The notes below the pieces were generated by a model. That model saw only the letters and a program-made list of their open reading frames with translations, made no database searches and was not told the origin of the DNA. DNA of 64,000 nt. It comes from JACCZX01 sp963824935. GTDB lineage: Bacteria > Pseudomonadota > Gammaproteobacteria > Burkholderiales > Burkholderiaceae_F. The stretch spans positions 124,001-188,000 of the forward strand of contig CAWGRF010000024.1 of the NCBI GenBank assembly GCA_963824935.1, given 5' to 3'. This document shows, piece by piece, positions 36,901-47,732 of the stretch. Made by a program: the position numbers and the translations under genes. Each line of letters starts with the position of its first letter. Position 1 is the stretch's first letter.

Positions 36901-37020
36901 CGATGACCTGCTCTTGCCAAATGGCGCGAAAGTCTATCAGCGGGGCATCCGTTTGCTTCGCAGTTCACACCGCGATATGTGCGCTCTGTCGCATCCGCGC
37001 AATGTGGCAAGCTCGCGCCG

Positions 37021-37908
37021 ATGAAATCGACATCGATTCCCAACGTGTTGACGATCGCTGGCGTCGATCCTTCGGGCGGCGCCGGCATCGTCGCCGATAT
37101 CAAGGCGATCAGCGCTCAGCGCGCCTACGCGTGCGCCGTAGTCGCGGCATTGACCGCGCAAAACACGCAGGCGGTGACCGGCGTGCTGGCGGTCGATCCC
37201 GCGTTCGTCGCGCGGCAGATCGATACGCTGTTTGCCGATGTCCGCATCGATTCGCTGAAGATCGGCATGGTCGGTCAGGCGGCGGTAATCGAAGTTATCG
37301 CCGACCGTCTTAGCGCGTGGGAGACGCCGCATCGAGTGCTCGATCCAGTGATGGTCGCCAAGAGCGGCGACACGTTGCTGGAAAAATCGGCGATCGGGGC
37401 ATTGCGCGATGTGCTGCTGCCGCTAGCTACCGTGATTACGCCGAATTTGCCGGAGGCCGGTGTGCTGCTCGAAGCACGCGCGGTCGAAACGGTGAAGGAG
37501 ATGTATCGCGTCGCCGAGCGGCTGCGCGAGCTGATGCCCGCCAGCCGCGCGCGATGGGTGTATCTGAAGGGCGGTCACCTGCCGGGCGGCGATGCTTTCG
37601 ATCTGTTGACCGACGGCGATCGCATGATCGAGCTCAATGCGCCGCGAGTTGCGACGAAGAACACTCATGGCACCGGCTGCACGCTTTCGGCCGCGCTGGC
37701 AGCGCTTCTACCGCAGACTGACGACGTGCCCGAAGCGGCGCACCGCGCCAAGTTGTATCTGACCGAAGCGCTGCGCCACGCTGATCAACTCTCGGTCGGC
37801 TCAGGGCATGGACCGGGCATCACTTTCACGCATTATGGAAGCCCGCTGCGTGACATAATGCGCGCCCTCGGCGGATTAGCTCAGCCGGTTAGAGCAGCGG
37901 AATCATAA
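37021..37908 (+). CDS. thiD: Hydroxymethylpyrimidine/phosphomethylpyrimidine kinase overlapping tRNA-Met
   Basis: A 295-residue ribokinase-fold enzyme from ATG 37021. TIAGVDPSGGAGIVADIK binds the substrate and ATKNTHGTGCTLSAALA is the catalytic anion hole; VLDPVMVAKSGD and LKGGHLPGG are further ThiD signatures. It phosphorylates HMP and HMP-P for thiamine synthesis. Family members end near HYGSPL; here the frame runs on for 18 codons into the tRNA gene, giving the tail GGLAQPVRAAES and a stop whose T is the third base of the tRNA anticodon. An in-frame GTG start further upstream at 36979 is unlikely. Confidence 0.92.
   Translation: MKSTSIPNVLTIAGVDPSGGAGIVADIKAISAQRAYACAVVAALTAQNTQAVTGVLAVDPAFVARQIDTLFADVRIDSLKIGMVGQAAVIEVIADRLSAWETPHRVLDPVMVAKSGDTLLEKSAIGALRDVLLPLATVITPNLPEAGVLLEARAVETVKEMYRVAERLRELMPASRARWVYLKGGHLPGGDAFDLLTDGDRMIELNAPRVATKNTHGTGCTLSAALAALLPQTDDVPEAAHRAKLYLTEALRHADQLSVGSGHGPGITFTHYGSPLRDIMRALGGLAQPVRAAES
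37854..37859 (+). promoter_or_regulatory. Likely -10 element of the tRNA-Met promoter
   Basis: CATAAT lies 10 bases before the tRNA 5' end and is followed by a GC-rich stretch (GCGCGCCC) like the discriminator of stable-RNA promoters. No good -35 is visible. It lies inside the thiD coding sequence. Confidence 0.35.
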
Positions 37909-37946
37909 TCCGTGTGTCCGGGGTTCGAGTCCCTGATCCGCCACCA
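37870..37946 (+). tRNA. tRNA-Met (CAT anticodon)
   Basis: A complete 77-base cloverleaf with CCA encoded. The acceptor stem GGCGGAT pairs perfectly with ATCCGCC; the D stem is GCTC/GAGC; the anticodon stem is GCGGA/TCCGT around loop ATCATAA, with CAT at 37904-37906; the T arm holds TTCGAGT. It is an elongator-type structure (normal first pair G-C, so not an initiator). An AUA-reading tRNA-Ile with a modified C34 cannot be excluded from sequence alone. Confidence 0.95.
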
Positions 37947-37956
37947 AGATAAATCT

Positions 37957-38247
37957 ATGCGCACCTTTTCAAGACTGGCTGCACTTTTTATCGGCATTTC
38001 ACTGCTCGCCTGTGGGTCGACCAACAAGCTGCCAGACGGCTCGATGATCGGCGTCATGACAACGCAGCAGTTGCCAATGGTCACCATCGATCGCCAGCAG
38101 TATCGGCTGGCGCCGGGCGCACGCATTGTCGGCGCCAATAACGCCAGCGTGACGCCGAACCAGGTGCCGCCTGACAGCAAGGTGCGCTATCGCGTCGATG
38201 CGTCGGGGCTGGTTACGCATGTCTGGATTCTTCCGCCCGACAAGTAG
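37957..38247 (+). CDS. Small predicted lipoprotein of unknown function
   Basis: A 96-residue protein from ATG 37957, 10 bases after the tRNA. The N-terminus MRTFSRLAALFIGISLLAC is a lipoprotein signal with lipobox LLAC (Cys19). The mature part is polar (VTIDRQQYRLAPGARIVGANN, VRYRVDASGLVTHVWILPP) with alternating hydrophobic residues suggesting beta strands. No family is assigned; conserved small lipoproteins with an RxLxPGxRI-type stretch occur in Burkholderiales. It is followed by miaB after 30 bases. Confidence 0.72.
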   Translation: MRTFSRLAALFIGISLLACGSTNKLPDGSMIGVMTTQQLPMVTIDRQQYRLAPGARIVGANNASVTPNQVPPDSKVRYRVDASGLVTHVWILPPDK

Positions 38248-38277
38248 TCTCATTTCTCTCGCCGCCGGATCTAAACC

Positions 38278-39661
38278 GTGACCGCGAAAAAACTCTATAT
38301 CCGCACCTTCGGCTGCCAGATGAACGAGTACGACTCGGACAAGATGGCCGACGTGCTGCACGCATCCGACGGCCTGATCGCGACCGACGATCCGGCTGAT
38401 GCCGACGTGATTCTGTTCAATACCTGCTCGGTGCGTGAAAAGGCGCAAGAGAAAGTCTTCTCCGATCTCGGCCGTGTCAAGCACCTGAAGCAGCGCAAGC
38501 CCGGCCTTCTGATCGGGGTCGGCGGCTGTGTGGCGAGCCAGGAGGGCGCCGCGATCGTCGAGCGGGCGCCGTATGTCGATGTGGTATTCGGTCCGCAGAC
38601 GTCTGCACCGGCTGCCAGACCTGATTCGCAAGCGGCGCGCCAGCGGGCGTCCGCAAGTCGACATCTCGTTTCCCGAAATCGAGAAGTTCGACCATCTGCC
38701 GCCGCCCAGAGTCGAAGGCGCGAGTGCGTACGTGTCGATCATGGAAGGCTGCAGCAAGTACTGCAGCTTCTGCGTCGTGCCGTACACGCGTGGCGAGGAG
38801 GTATCGCGCCCACTCGACGATGTGCTGACCGAAGTGGCCGACCTTGCCGCGCAGGGCGTCAAGGAAGTGACGCTGCTTGGCCAGAACGTCAATGCGTATC
38901 GCGCGGGCGACACCCACTTCGCAGCGGTGCTGGAATACGTTGCCGAGATTCCGGGTATCGAACGGATTCGCTATACGACTTCGCATCCGAAAGAATTCAC
39001 GCAGAGCCTGATCGACGTGTACGCGCGGTTGCCGAAGCTCGTGAACCACGTGCATCTGCCGGTGCAGTCGGGCAGCGATCGCGTCCTGGCGGCGATGAAG
39101 CGCGGCTATACCGTGCTCGAATACAAGTCGATCGTGCGCCGTCTGCGGCAGGTGCGGCCGGGCATTTCGATCTCTTCCGATTTCATCGTCGGGTTTCCGG
39201 GTGAAGGCGAGCAGGATTTCGAACAGACGATGCGCCTGATCGACGACATCGGTTTCGATGCCAGCTTCAGCTTTGTCTACAGCAAGCGGCCCGGTACGCC
39301 GGCGGCCGACTATCCCGACGACACAACGCAGGAGGCCAAGCTCGCGCGGCTGGCTCGATTGCAGGAGGCTGTCAATGCCAACGCTGCGCGCATCAGCACG
39401 GCGATGGTCGGCTCGGTGCAGCGTGTGCTAGTCGAAGGGCCGTCGAAGAAGGATGCGAACGAGTTGATGGGCCGCACGGAAAACAATCGCATCGTCAATT
39501 TCCCGGGCGGTCCGCGGACGGCCCGGCTGGTCGGGCAGATGCTCGACGTCCGCATTGCGCAGGCATTGCCGCATTCGCTGCGCGGGGAACTTCATCTGCG
39601 CGAGCAGGCTCTCAGTGCGTGCGATGAACCGCCGCTGGGGGCGACGAAGTACGCTCAGTGA
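38278..39661 (+). CDS. miaB: tRNA-2-methylthio-N6-dimethylallyladenosine synthase, frame-disrupted
   Basis: From GTG 38278. The N-terminal UPF0004 domain (RTFGCQMNEYDSDKMAD, FNTCSVREKAQEK, GVGGCVASQEG) holds three cysteines of the auxiliary Fe-S cluster. The radical SAM motif is GCSKYCSFCVVPYTRG, and a TRAM domain ends the protein (RTENNRIVNFPGG). One extra base near 38601-38603 (ACG-T-CTG) shifts the frame between VVFGPQT and LHRLPDLI; all other sequence is conserved. The corrected length is about 460 residues. It methylthiolates A37 of tRNAs reading UNN codons. Confidence 0.92.
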
Positions 39662-39746
39662 GGTGGGGGCGCGCGCTACGATCTTCGCCGCGTGGGGCGC
39701 GACGAAGGCGCCGAGCTAGGGGTCTGAAATCTGGGAGGGCAGCACC

Positions 39747-42591
39747 ATGAATGAATTACAACCGGCGCGCTATGCGTCGCCGCTCGTTACTGCATTAACG
39801 ACGACGCTTGCCTCCGGGATGCTCTCGGCATGCGCCGTCATGCAGCCGATTACGAACCTCCTGCTACCTCCTGCGCCCCCAACCGGAGCCTCAGCGGTAC
39901 CGGCGGCTTCCGCGCCCACAGCGCCGCCAGCAGCTACCGACGCCGGGGCCCGCCCGGCCACGGCTGCCGCGGCTCCAGTGCCAACTCCCCCGGCGGCTGG
40001 AACGCCGCGGCCGTTTGCCGATGTGATCAAAGATGCAAAGCGCGTGGCCGGCTTTCTTCCGATCTGGCAGAAGGACGATCGCACCTGGATCGAGATCGCG
40101 CCGGAGCACTTGGACAAGCCGTTTTTCCTGTCGATCAATATGAGCCGCGGGATTGGGGAGCGGATGCTGTTTGCCGGGACGATGGGCTCGACGTACTACG
40201 GTACCGGCGGCGAATACGTCGGGCAGTTTCGCAAGGCGGCCGGCAACGTGCAGTTACTGGCGAAGAACACGACCTTTATCGCGCGTGCGGGCTCGCCCGA
40301 AGAGCGCGCGGTCAAGAACGCTTTCTCAGACAGTTTGCTTGGTTCGGCGCCGATCGCAAGCGCGCCTCATCCGGAGCGCAAATCGATTCTGATCGATGCC
40401 AATGCGCTGCTGATGACCGATATGCCGCGCGCTTCGTTTGCGATCGAGCGTGCGTATCGCAACTCGTTTCAATTCGACGCGCGCAATTCTTTTATCCAGT
40501 CTGCCAAGACCAATGATGAGCGCACGGTGTTCGACGTGACTGCCCATTACGCACAGCCGCGCATCCCGGTACAGCAACCGCCGCTTCCGGGTGCAACGCC
40601 GGCGCCGTTTTATCCGCCGCCGGCCGTGCTTGAAGATCCGCGCAGCTTGTTCCTCGGATTCTTGTACACGTTTACCAAGCTTCCGGAGAATCCAATGCGG
40701 CCCCGGCTGGCCGACTCTCGCATCGGGCACTTCGGTACGCCAAAGGTGGACTTTTCCGATGACTCGAAGTTCCTGCCGGTGCGCTGGTATGTGCAGCGCT
40801 GGCGACTCGAGAAAAAAGACCCGAATGCGGACGTTTCCGAGCCGGTAAAACCGATCACGTTTTATCTCGGCAACGAAATTCCGGAAAAGTATCGCGAGCC
40901 GATCCGGCAGGGCATTCTCGAATGGAACAAAGGATTCGAGCGCGTTGGTTTCAAAGACGCGATCGTCGTCACGCAACAACCCGACGATGCCGACTATGAC
41001 CTCGGCGAGCCGCAGTACGCGTCGGTGCGCTGGATGGCCACCGCAACGCCGTCGTTCGGCGCGATCGGGCCGTCGCAGGTCGATCCGCGCACCGGCGAGA
41101 TTCTCGATGCCGATATCGGCTTTGATTCGAACATAGTGCGTAAGGTTCGTGCGTGGAAAAGCGAAGGAGTCGTCACGTACACCCCGATGTATGACGCGGT
41201 TTCGGGCGAACTCAATGCTGGCGCGATCGGTGTCGGCCACGGCCGCTTTTGCAGCTACTTTGAACACGCTTCGCGTGAAGTCGGCTTTGCGCTGGCGTTG
41301 CTTGAAGCGCGCGGCGAACTCGATCCCAACGGTCCCGAGGCTGACAGGCTGGTATTCGACTTTCTTAAAGACGCGACGATGCACGAGGTCGGCCACGCCC
41401 TGGGTTTGCGCCACAACTTCCGCGCGTCGACGGCCGTCAATCAGCAGCAGGCGTCCGACAAGTCGTACGCTGAGAAACACGGACTTACGGGTTCGGTGAT
41501 GGAGTACACGCCGGTCAACATCGCGTTAAAGGGCGAAAAGCAGGGTGCGTACTTCACGCCGACTCTTGGCGCGTACGACTACTGGGCGCTGGAGTACGCC
41601 TACAAGCCGTTGGGCGCAGGACGAAGAGGGCGCAGAGCTGGCAAAGATCGCCGCGCGCGCCAGCGATCCTCAGCTTGCGTTTGCAACTGACGAAGATATC
41701 GGTGTCGCGATCGATCCACTGGTCAATCAGAACGACCTCGGCAGCGACCCGCTCGCGTTCTTCAAACGCCGGATGAAGCTGTCGCAGGAGTTGTGGCAGC
41801 GCCTGGAGGGGCGTGAGCTGGCAAGCGGTGACAGCTATTCGATGCTGCGCCGCCGATTTCTGGCCGGCTTTACACAGATGGGCTATGCGATGGGCACGGC
41901 CGCCAAGTACGTCGGTGGGTCCGAGCTGGTTAATGACTATGCAGGCAGCTCGCGGCTGCCGATCACGCCGATCGACGCCGCCAAGCAACGCGAAGCGTTG
42001 ACGATCATCGCAGATGGGCTGCTGCGTAGCGACAGCTTCAAGGTGTCGTCGGAATTCATGCGCAAGCTGGTGACCGACCGGCTCGAACGCAATTCCTCGT
42101 TTCTGAGTAACTATGTCGCGTCCGGCTCTCCGTATGAGCTCAATCTTCCGGAGCGCGTTCTGACGGTGCAGCGCGATGTGCTGAATCGCCTGATGAGTCC
42201 CGTGGTGGCGCGCCGGGTGGTAGAGAACGCCGGGCACGGTGCAGCGCAGCGCGGGAAAAAGGCTGATCCGCTTACGCTCTCGGAGTTGTACGGAACAGTG
42301 CAGCGCGCGATCTGGGAAGAGGCGCGTGTCGGTGCCGATAGCGATGTGATGCGTCGCAATCTGCAGCGCGAACATCTGCGGCGTTTAACCGGCGGCTTGC
42401 TCGGCTCGTCCAGCAGCTATCCAGCCGATGCACGTGCATTGATGCGGCGTGACGCGCGCCAATTGAGCGAGTGGCTCGCAGCCGCCGCCGCCAAGCCCGG
42501 TCTGAGCGCCGAAACGCGTGCGCACTATGCGGAAGCGTCGGAATCGCTGGCCGAAGCACTGAAAGCGCAGATGTTTCGCAGCGGGGTTTGA
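39747..42591 (+). CDS. Zinc-dependent metalloprotease lipoprotein (DUF5117/DUF4953-like), frame-disrupted
   Basis: About 947 residues after correction. A signal peptide with lipobox LSAC (Cys29) is followed by a long Pro/Ala-rich linker (residues about 45-90). The conserved parts FLPIWQKDDRTWIEI, NSFIQSAKTNDERTVFDVTAHYAQ and RWRLEKKD-type stretches fit this family. The catalytic site TMHEVGHALGLRHNF has HExxH at residues 546-550, then GSVMEYTP. A single indel near 41615-41625 separates YAYKPLG from AQDEEGAELAK. It stands alone between miaB and phoH, genes that are usually neighbours. Substrate unknown; extracytoplasmic and membrane-anchored. Confidence 0.85.
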
Positions 42592-42616
42592 CCGTGGCCC
42601 TCCCCACCCTTAAAAC

Positions 42617-43672
<1,056 letters not shown>

Positions 43673-43674
43673 GC

Positions 43675-44109
43675 GTGCCGAAACTCGCGTTATCGATCCA
43701 GGGTCATGCCCGATTTCCTGATCTGCCTGCGCGGTCGACGCTGGCGCGCTGGATTACGGCTACGCTCGAATCCGACGCGCAGCTGACTCTGCGCTTTGTC
43801 GATGCGCGCGAAGCTCGTCGGCTCAACCGAGAGTTTCGCGGCAAGGACTACGCCGCTGATGTGTTGACATTCAGCTATGCCACCGAGCCGATCGTGCGTG
43901 CCGATATCGTCATCTGCGTGCCGGTGCTGCGGCGCGAAGCACGCACGCGGCGCACGCCGATCGCCGACCATCTTGCCCACCTGGCGGTGCACGCCACGCT
44001 TCACGCGCAGGGGCACGTGCACGACCGGGCCGCAGCTGCGAAAGCGATGGAAGCGCGCGAGGCCACAGTCCTCCGCTCGCTTGGAAAGCGCGATCCCTAT
44101 CGTCCTTAA
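43675..44109 (+). CDS. ybeY: Endoribonuclease YbeY
   Basis: A 144-residue zinc metalloenzyme from GTG 43675. The signature HATLHAQGHVHD supplies three zinc-binding histidines, and LNREFRGKDYAADVLTFSY is the conserved N-terminal part. The family motif more often reads GYDH where GHVH is found here. It takes part in 16S rRNA 3'-end maturation and ribosome quality control. It is coupled to ybeZ by a two-base gap. Confidence 0.92.
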   Translation: MPKLALSIQGHARFPDLPARSTLARWITATLESDAQLTLRFVDAREARRLNREFRGKDYAADVLTFSYATEPIVRADIVICVPVLRREARTRRTPIADHLAHLAVHATLHAQGHVHDRAAAAKAMEAREATVLRSLGKRDPYRP

Positions 44110-44121
44110 GTCGGATCCTCG

Positions 44122-44140
44122 AATCGGGTCAGACCGCGTT
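44122..44140. repeat. Degenerate copy of the waaA-type palindrome
   Basis: AATCGGGTCAGACCGCGTT resembles one strand of the palindrome in waaA (CGGGGTCAGACCCCG), with one base missing in the left arm and a mismatch in the right. Confidence 0.45.
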
Positions 44141-44184
44141 ATTGTCAAATCCGGGTCGTGTATTCTCGATTCGTTCTAACTCTT

Positions 44185-44215
44185 GGAAGGCGGCCGGTTT
44201 GCCGCACGGCCTTCC
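44185..44215 (+). promoter_or_regulatory. Hairpin in the corC leader
   Basis: GGAAGG plus CCG (44185-44196, with CGG bulged) pairs with CGGCCTTCC (44207-44215). It ends 7 bases before the corC ATG where a ribosome-binding site would lie; no Shine-Dalgarno sequence is seen. It lacks a T run, so it is not a clear terminator. Confidence 0.4.
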
Positions 44216-44222
44216 GCCCCGA

Positions 44223-45116
44223 ATGTCAGAACCTCCGAGTCGATCCCCTTCCTCTCAAAAACACAAGACCCTGCTTGAACGCCTGACCGCGTTCATCTTC
44301 CGCGAACCGGAAAATCGCGAAGAGCTGCTCCAAGCGCTGCACGAAGCGCATGAGCGCGACCTGCTCGATGCCGATGCGCTGTCGATGATCGAAGGAGTCC
44401 TGCAGGTTTCCGAATTGCGCGCGCGTGACATGATGATTCCGCGCTCGCAGATGGACGTCATAGACATATCGGAGCCACCGCCAAGCTGGATTCCGTTCGT
44501 GATCGAGACGGCGCATTCGCGCTTTCCGGTGATCGAAGGCAGCCCCGACCACGTGATCGGAATCCTGCTCGCCAAGGACCTGGTTCGCTATTACACCGAA
44601 GCGGACTTCGACGTGCGCACGAACCTACGTCCGGCCGTTTTCATCCCCGAGAGTAAGCCGCTGAACGTGCTGCTGCGCGACTTTCGTGCCAATCGCCACC
44701 ATATCGCGATCGTGGTCGACGAATATGGCGGCGTCTCAGGGCTCATCACGATCGAGGATGTGCTCGAGCAGATCGTCGGCGACATTGAAGATGAGTTCGA
44801 CTTCGACGAAGGCGACGATGCGATCGTCGCCGAGGGCGACGGGCGATATCGAGTCAAGGCGCTGACGGAAATCGGGCAATTCAATGCAAGTTTCGGCACC
44901 ACGCTCTCAAGCGCGGCGTTCGACACGATCGGGGGACTATTGACCGAGCAGTTCGGCCGCGTGCCGAAGCGCGGCGACGTAGTCGTGCTTGAGGATCTTC
45001 GCTTTGAAGTCCTTCGCGCCGACGCGCGCCGTCCGCATCTGTTCTTGGTGACTCGTCAGCCAAAGAAGACAGTGGCAGAGGAGTTCGCCCACATCGACGA
45101 GCGGCACGCGGCGTAA
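44223..45116 (+). CDS. corC: CorC/HlyC-family CBS-domain protein
   Basis: A 297-residue cytoplasmic protein from ATG 44223. Two CBS domains span about residues 65-185 (MMIPRSQMDVIDI, FPVIEGSPDHVIGILLAKDLV, IAIVVDEYGGVSGLITIEDVLE) and a CorC_HlyC domain lies at the C-terminus (YRVKALTEIGQFNASF, FGRVPKRGDVVVLEDLRFEVL). It lacks the membrane DUF21 domain, as in the CorC next to lnt. It is linked to magnesium/cobalt efflux. The leader holds a degenerate palindrome and a hairpin. Confidence 0.92.
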   Translation: MSEPPSRSPSSQKHKTLLERLTAFIFREPENREELLQALHEAHERDLLDADALSMIEGVLQVSELRARDMMIPRSQMDVIDISEPPPSWIPFVIETAHSRFPVIEGSPDHVIGILLAKDLVRYYTEADFDVRTNLRPAVFIPESKPLNVLLRDFRANRHHIAIVVDEYGGVSGLITIEDVLEQIVGDIEDEFDFDEGDDAIVAEGDGRYRVKALTEIGQFNASFGTTLSSAAFDTIGGLLTEQFGRVPKRGDVVVLEDLRFEVLRADARRPHLFLVTRQPKKTVAEEFAHIDERHAA

Positions 45117-45159
45117 GCGGCACAATCCAGCGCCGTCCGTTTCTCGGATCTAGCCCTGA

Positions 45160-46710
45160 ATGAATCCGGGTCGCCGTCTCCGGCCCCTGTGGCCGCTTGT
45201 TGCACTGCTCGCGGGTGCGTTGCACGCGTGCTCGTTCGCGCCGTTTACTCTGCCGTGGCTGCAGGTGCTTGCGCTGGCCGCCTTGTTCGCGCTTGCCATA
45301 CGGGCCGCCTCCGCGCGGAGCGCGGCACTGTTGGGGTTTGCGTTCGGACTGGGTTGGTTCGGCGTCGGCGTCTCGTGGGTGTACGTCAGCATGCACGTCT
45401 ATGGGCTGATGCCTGCGTTGTTAGCGGGCGCAGCGACGGCGGGATTCTGCGCGTACCTTGCTATCTATCCTGCGTTGGCGCTTGGCCTTGCGCACAGACT
45501 CTTTCCGACTGCATCGGTGCGCCTGACGCTCGGCCTGCCGGCGTTGTGGACGATCTCCGAATGGTTGCGCGGGACGATTTTCACCGGCTTTCCATGGCTG
45601 GCAAGCGGCTACGCGCACACAGACGGCCCATTGGCGGGCTGGGCGCCCACGCTTGGCATGTACGGCATCACGCTGATGGCAGGGTTGCTTGCCGGCGCGC
45701 TGGCGGTGCTGGCGCTACCCGCGCGAGAGCGAGGAGCGCGGCGCTATGGCTGGATTGCCGCGACGTTCGTCATTGTCATCGGCGGCGGATGGCTTGGCCG
45801 CATGCAATCGTGGACGCAGCCGGCGGGCGCACCGATCAGCGTCCGGCTCGTGCAAGCGAACATCCCGCAGAATCTGAAATTCGAAGCGAACGGCATTGCG
45901 CGCGCGTTCACTGAGCATTGGGCGTTGATGCAAGGGCCGAGGGTCGACCTTGTGGCGTTGCCCGAATCGATTTTCCCGGTGCCAATGGATCACGTGCCCA
46001 CACCGTATCTGCAAGCGTTGCGTGAGTTTGCGCGCACGCAGCAGAGTGCAGTGCTGTATGGAGTCTTTTTAGAACAGCCGCGCGGTCATTACTTCAACAG
46101 CGCAGTCGCGTATGCGCCCACCGATGCGCCGGAGGATGCAGTCTCGCGCCGTTACAGCAAGCGGCACCTGGTGCCGTTCGGCGAGTTCATTCCACCGGGG
46201 TTCCGCTGGTTCGTCGATCTGATGAAGATGCCGATCGGGGACCAGCAGCACGGCACCACCGCGCAGTCGCTCCAGCTCGTGGGCCAGAGAATCGCCGTCA
46301 ACATCTGCTACGAAGATCTGTTCGGAGAAGAGATCATCGATGCTTGGCGCGCGCCGGGGCCCGCGCCGACGTTGATGCTGAACATTTCGAATCTCGCGTG
46401 GTTCAATGACTCGCTGGCACTGCCGCAGCACCTGCAGATCTCGCGCATGCGCGCACTCGAGACTCAGCATCCGATGCTGCGCGCGACGAATACCGGGGCC
46501 ACCGCGATCATCGACGCGCGCGGGGAGGTCGCGGCGCAGCTTCCTTACCTGACGGCCGGTGCGCTGACCGGCGCAGTGCAGGGCTATCAGGGAACGACAC
46601 CGTACATTCGTTACGGCAACTGGCCGGCGCTGCTGATCGCCATGTTGCTGTTCGCGTCTGCGCTCATCATTGGTCGCTGGGGCATGCGAATCCGCCAGAC
46701 CGCGTTGTAA
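45160..46710 (+). CDS. lnt: Apolipoprotein N-acyltransferase
   Basis: A 516-residue inner-membrane enzyme. About six N-terminal helices are followed by a periplasmic nitrilase-fold domain and a final helix (ALLIAMLLFASALIIG). The catalytic triad is visible: E269 in LPESIFP, K334 in YSKRHLVPFGEF, C383 in NICYEDLFGEE. It adds the third acyl chain to lipoproteins. It follows corC by 43 bases in the conserved order. Confidence 0.95.
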   Translation: MNPGRRLRPLWPLVALLAGALHACSFAPFTLPWLQVLALAALFALAIRAASARSAALLGFAFGLGWFGVGVSWVYVSMHVYGLMPALLAGAATAGFCAYLAIYPALALGLAHRLFPTASVRLTLGLPALWTISEWLRGTIFTGFPWLASGYAHTDGPLAGWAPTLGMYGITLMAGLLAGALAVLALPARERGARRYGWIAATFVIVIGGGWLGRMQSWTQPAGAPISVRLVQANIPQNLKFEANGIARAFTEHWALMQGPRVDLVALPESIFPVPMDHVPTPYLQALREFARTQQSAVLYGVFLEQPRGHYFNSAVAYAPTDAPEDAVSRRYSKRHLVPFGEFIPPGFRWFVDLMKMPIGDQQHGTTAQSLQLVGQRIAVNICYEDLFGEEIIDAWRAPGPAPTLMLNISNLAWFNDSLALPQHLQISRMRALETQHPMLRATNTGATAIIDARGEVAAQLPYLTAGALTGAVQGYQGTTPYIRYGNWPALLIAMLLFASALIIGRWGMRIRQTAL

Positions 46711-46814
46711 TGAGCGACGCAGGTGGCCGGCGCCGAATCCTCGAGCATCCCGGTCGCGCCGTCTAAACTCGCATCACTGCAGGCCAAACGTGGCGCTTGC
46801 AGCACAATACGTCG

Positions 46815-47732
46815 ATGATCACGTTCCAAGAAACGATCCTGCGGCTTCAGAACTACTGGAGCGAGCAGGGTTGCGCTCTGGTGCAGCCGCTCGACCTCGA
46901 AGTCGGCGCCGGCACGTCGCATCCGGCGACGTTCCTGCGCGCGATCGGGCCCGAGCCGTGGCGTGCGGCGTACGTGCAGCCGTCGCGCCGGCCGAAGGAC
47001 GCACGCTACGGCGAGAATCCGAACCGCGTGTATCAACATCACCAGTATCAGGTGGTATTGAAGCCTTCGCCGCCCGACATCGTCGAAACCTATCTAGGTT
47101 CACTCGCCGCGCTCGGCATCGACACGCTGACAAACGATATCCGGTTCGTCGAAGACAACTGGGAAAACCCGACGCTCGGCGCGTGGGGCCTCGGCTGGGA
47201 AGTGTGGATGAACGGCATGGAGATCACGCAGTTCACCTATTTTCAGCAGGTCGGCGGCCTCGAATGCAAGCCGATCACAGGCGAGATCACTTACGGCATC
47301 GAGCGGCTGGCAATGTATCTGCAGGATGTCGACAACATATTCGATCTCGTTTACACGACCTGGCGTGATCGCGGCGTCGAAAAGTCGCTCAGGTACGGCG
47401 ATGTGTTTCATCAGAACGAGGTCGAGCAGAGCCGTTATAGCTTCGAGGCAGGCGAGCCGGAGGTATTGCTCGCCGAGTTCAATCTGTTCGAAGCTGAAGC
47501 AAAGCGTTTGATGGATGCCGAGCTGGCGCTACCAGCGTACGAGATGGTGTTGAAGTGCGGACACGCGTTCAATTTGCTCGATGCGCGCGGCGCGATCAGC
47601 GTGACCGAGCGGGCAGCCTACATCGGTCGCATCAGAACGCTGTCGCGCGCTGTCGCACAGAGCTACTACGAATCACGCGAGCGTCTCGGTTTTCCGATGA
47701 TCGACGATGCAGCGGAGCTGGAGCCCGTATGA
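46815..47732 (+). CDS. glyQ: Glycyl-tRNA synthetase alpha subunit
   Basis: A 305-residue class II synthetase subunit from ATG 46815. TFQETILRLQNYWSEQGCAL, EVGAGTSHPATFLRAIGPEPW and YVQPSRRPKDGRYG-like VQPSRRPKDARYGENPNR are invariant in GlyQ. It forms an alpha2beta2 enzyme with GlyS. The stop overlaps the glyS start (ATGA). An in-frame start at 46797 would add six residues and is less likely. Confidence 0.96.
   Translation: MITFQETILRLQNYWSEQGCALVQPLDLEVGAGTSHPATFLRAIGPEPWRAAYVQPSRRPKDARYGENPNRVYQHHQYQVVLKPSPPDIVETYLGSLAALGIDTLTNDIRFVEDNWENPTLGAWGLGWEVWMNGMEITQFTYFQQVGGLECKPITGEITYGIERLAMYLQDVDNIFDLVYTTWRDRGVEKSLRYGDVFHQNEVEQSRYSFEAGEPEVLLAEFNLFEAEAKRLMDAELALPAYEMVLKCGHAFNLLDARGAISVTERAAYIGRIRTLSRAVAQSYYESRERLGFPMIDDAAELEPV

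Noticed and set aside
38278..39661. Programmed frameshift in miaB
   Set aside because: No slippery heptamer or downstream structure is visible at 38601, MiaB is not known to use frameshifting, and many other genes here show similar single-base breaks.
40326..41480. 384-codon open frame on the minus strand
   Set aside because: It is antisense to the metalloprotease gene, has no family motifs and follows from the high G+C content.
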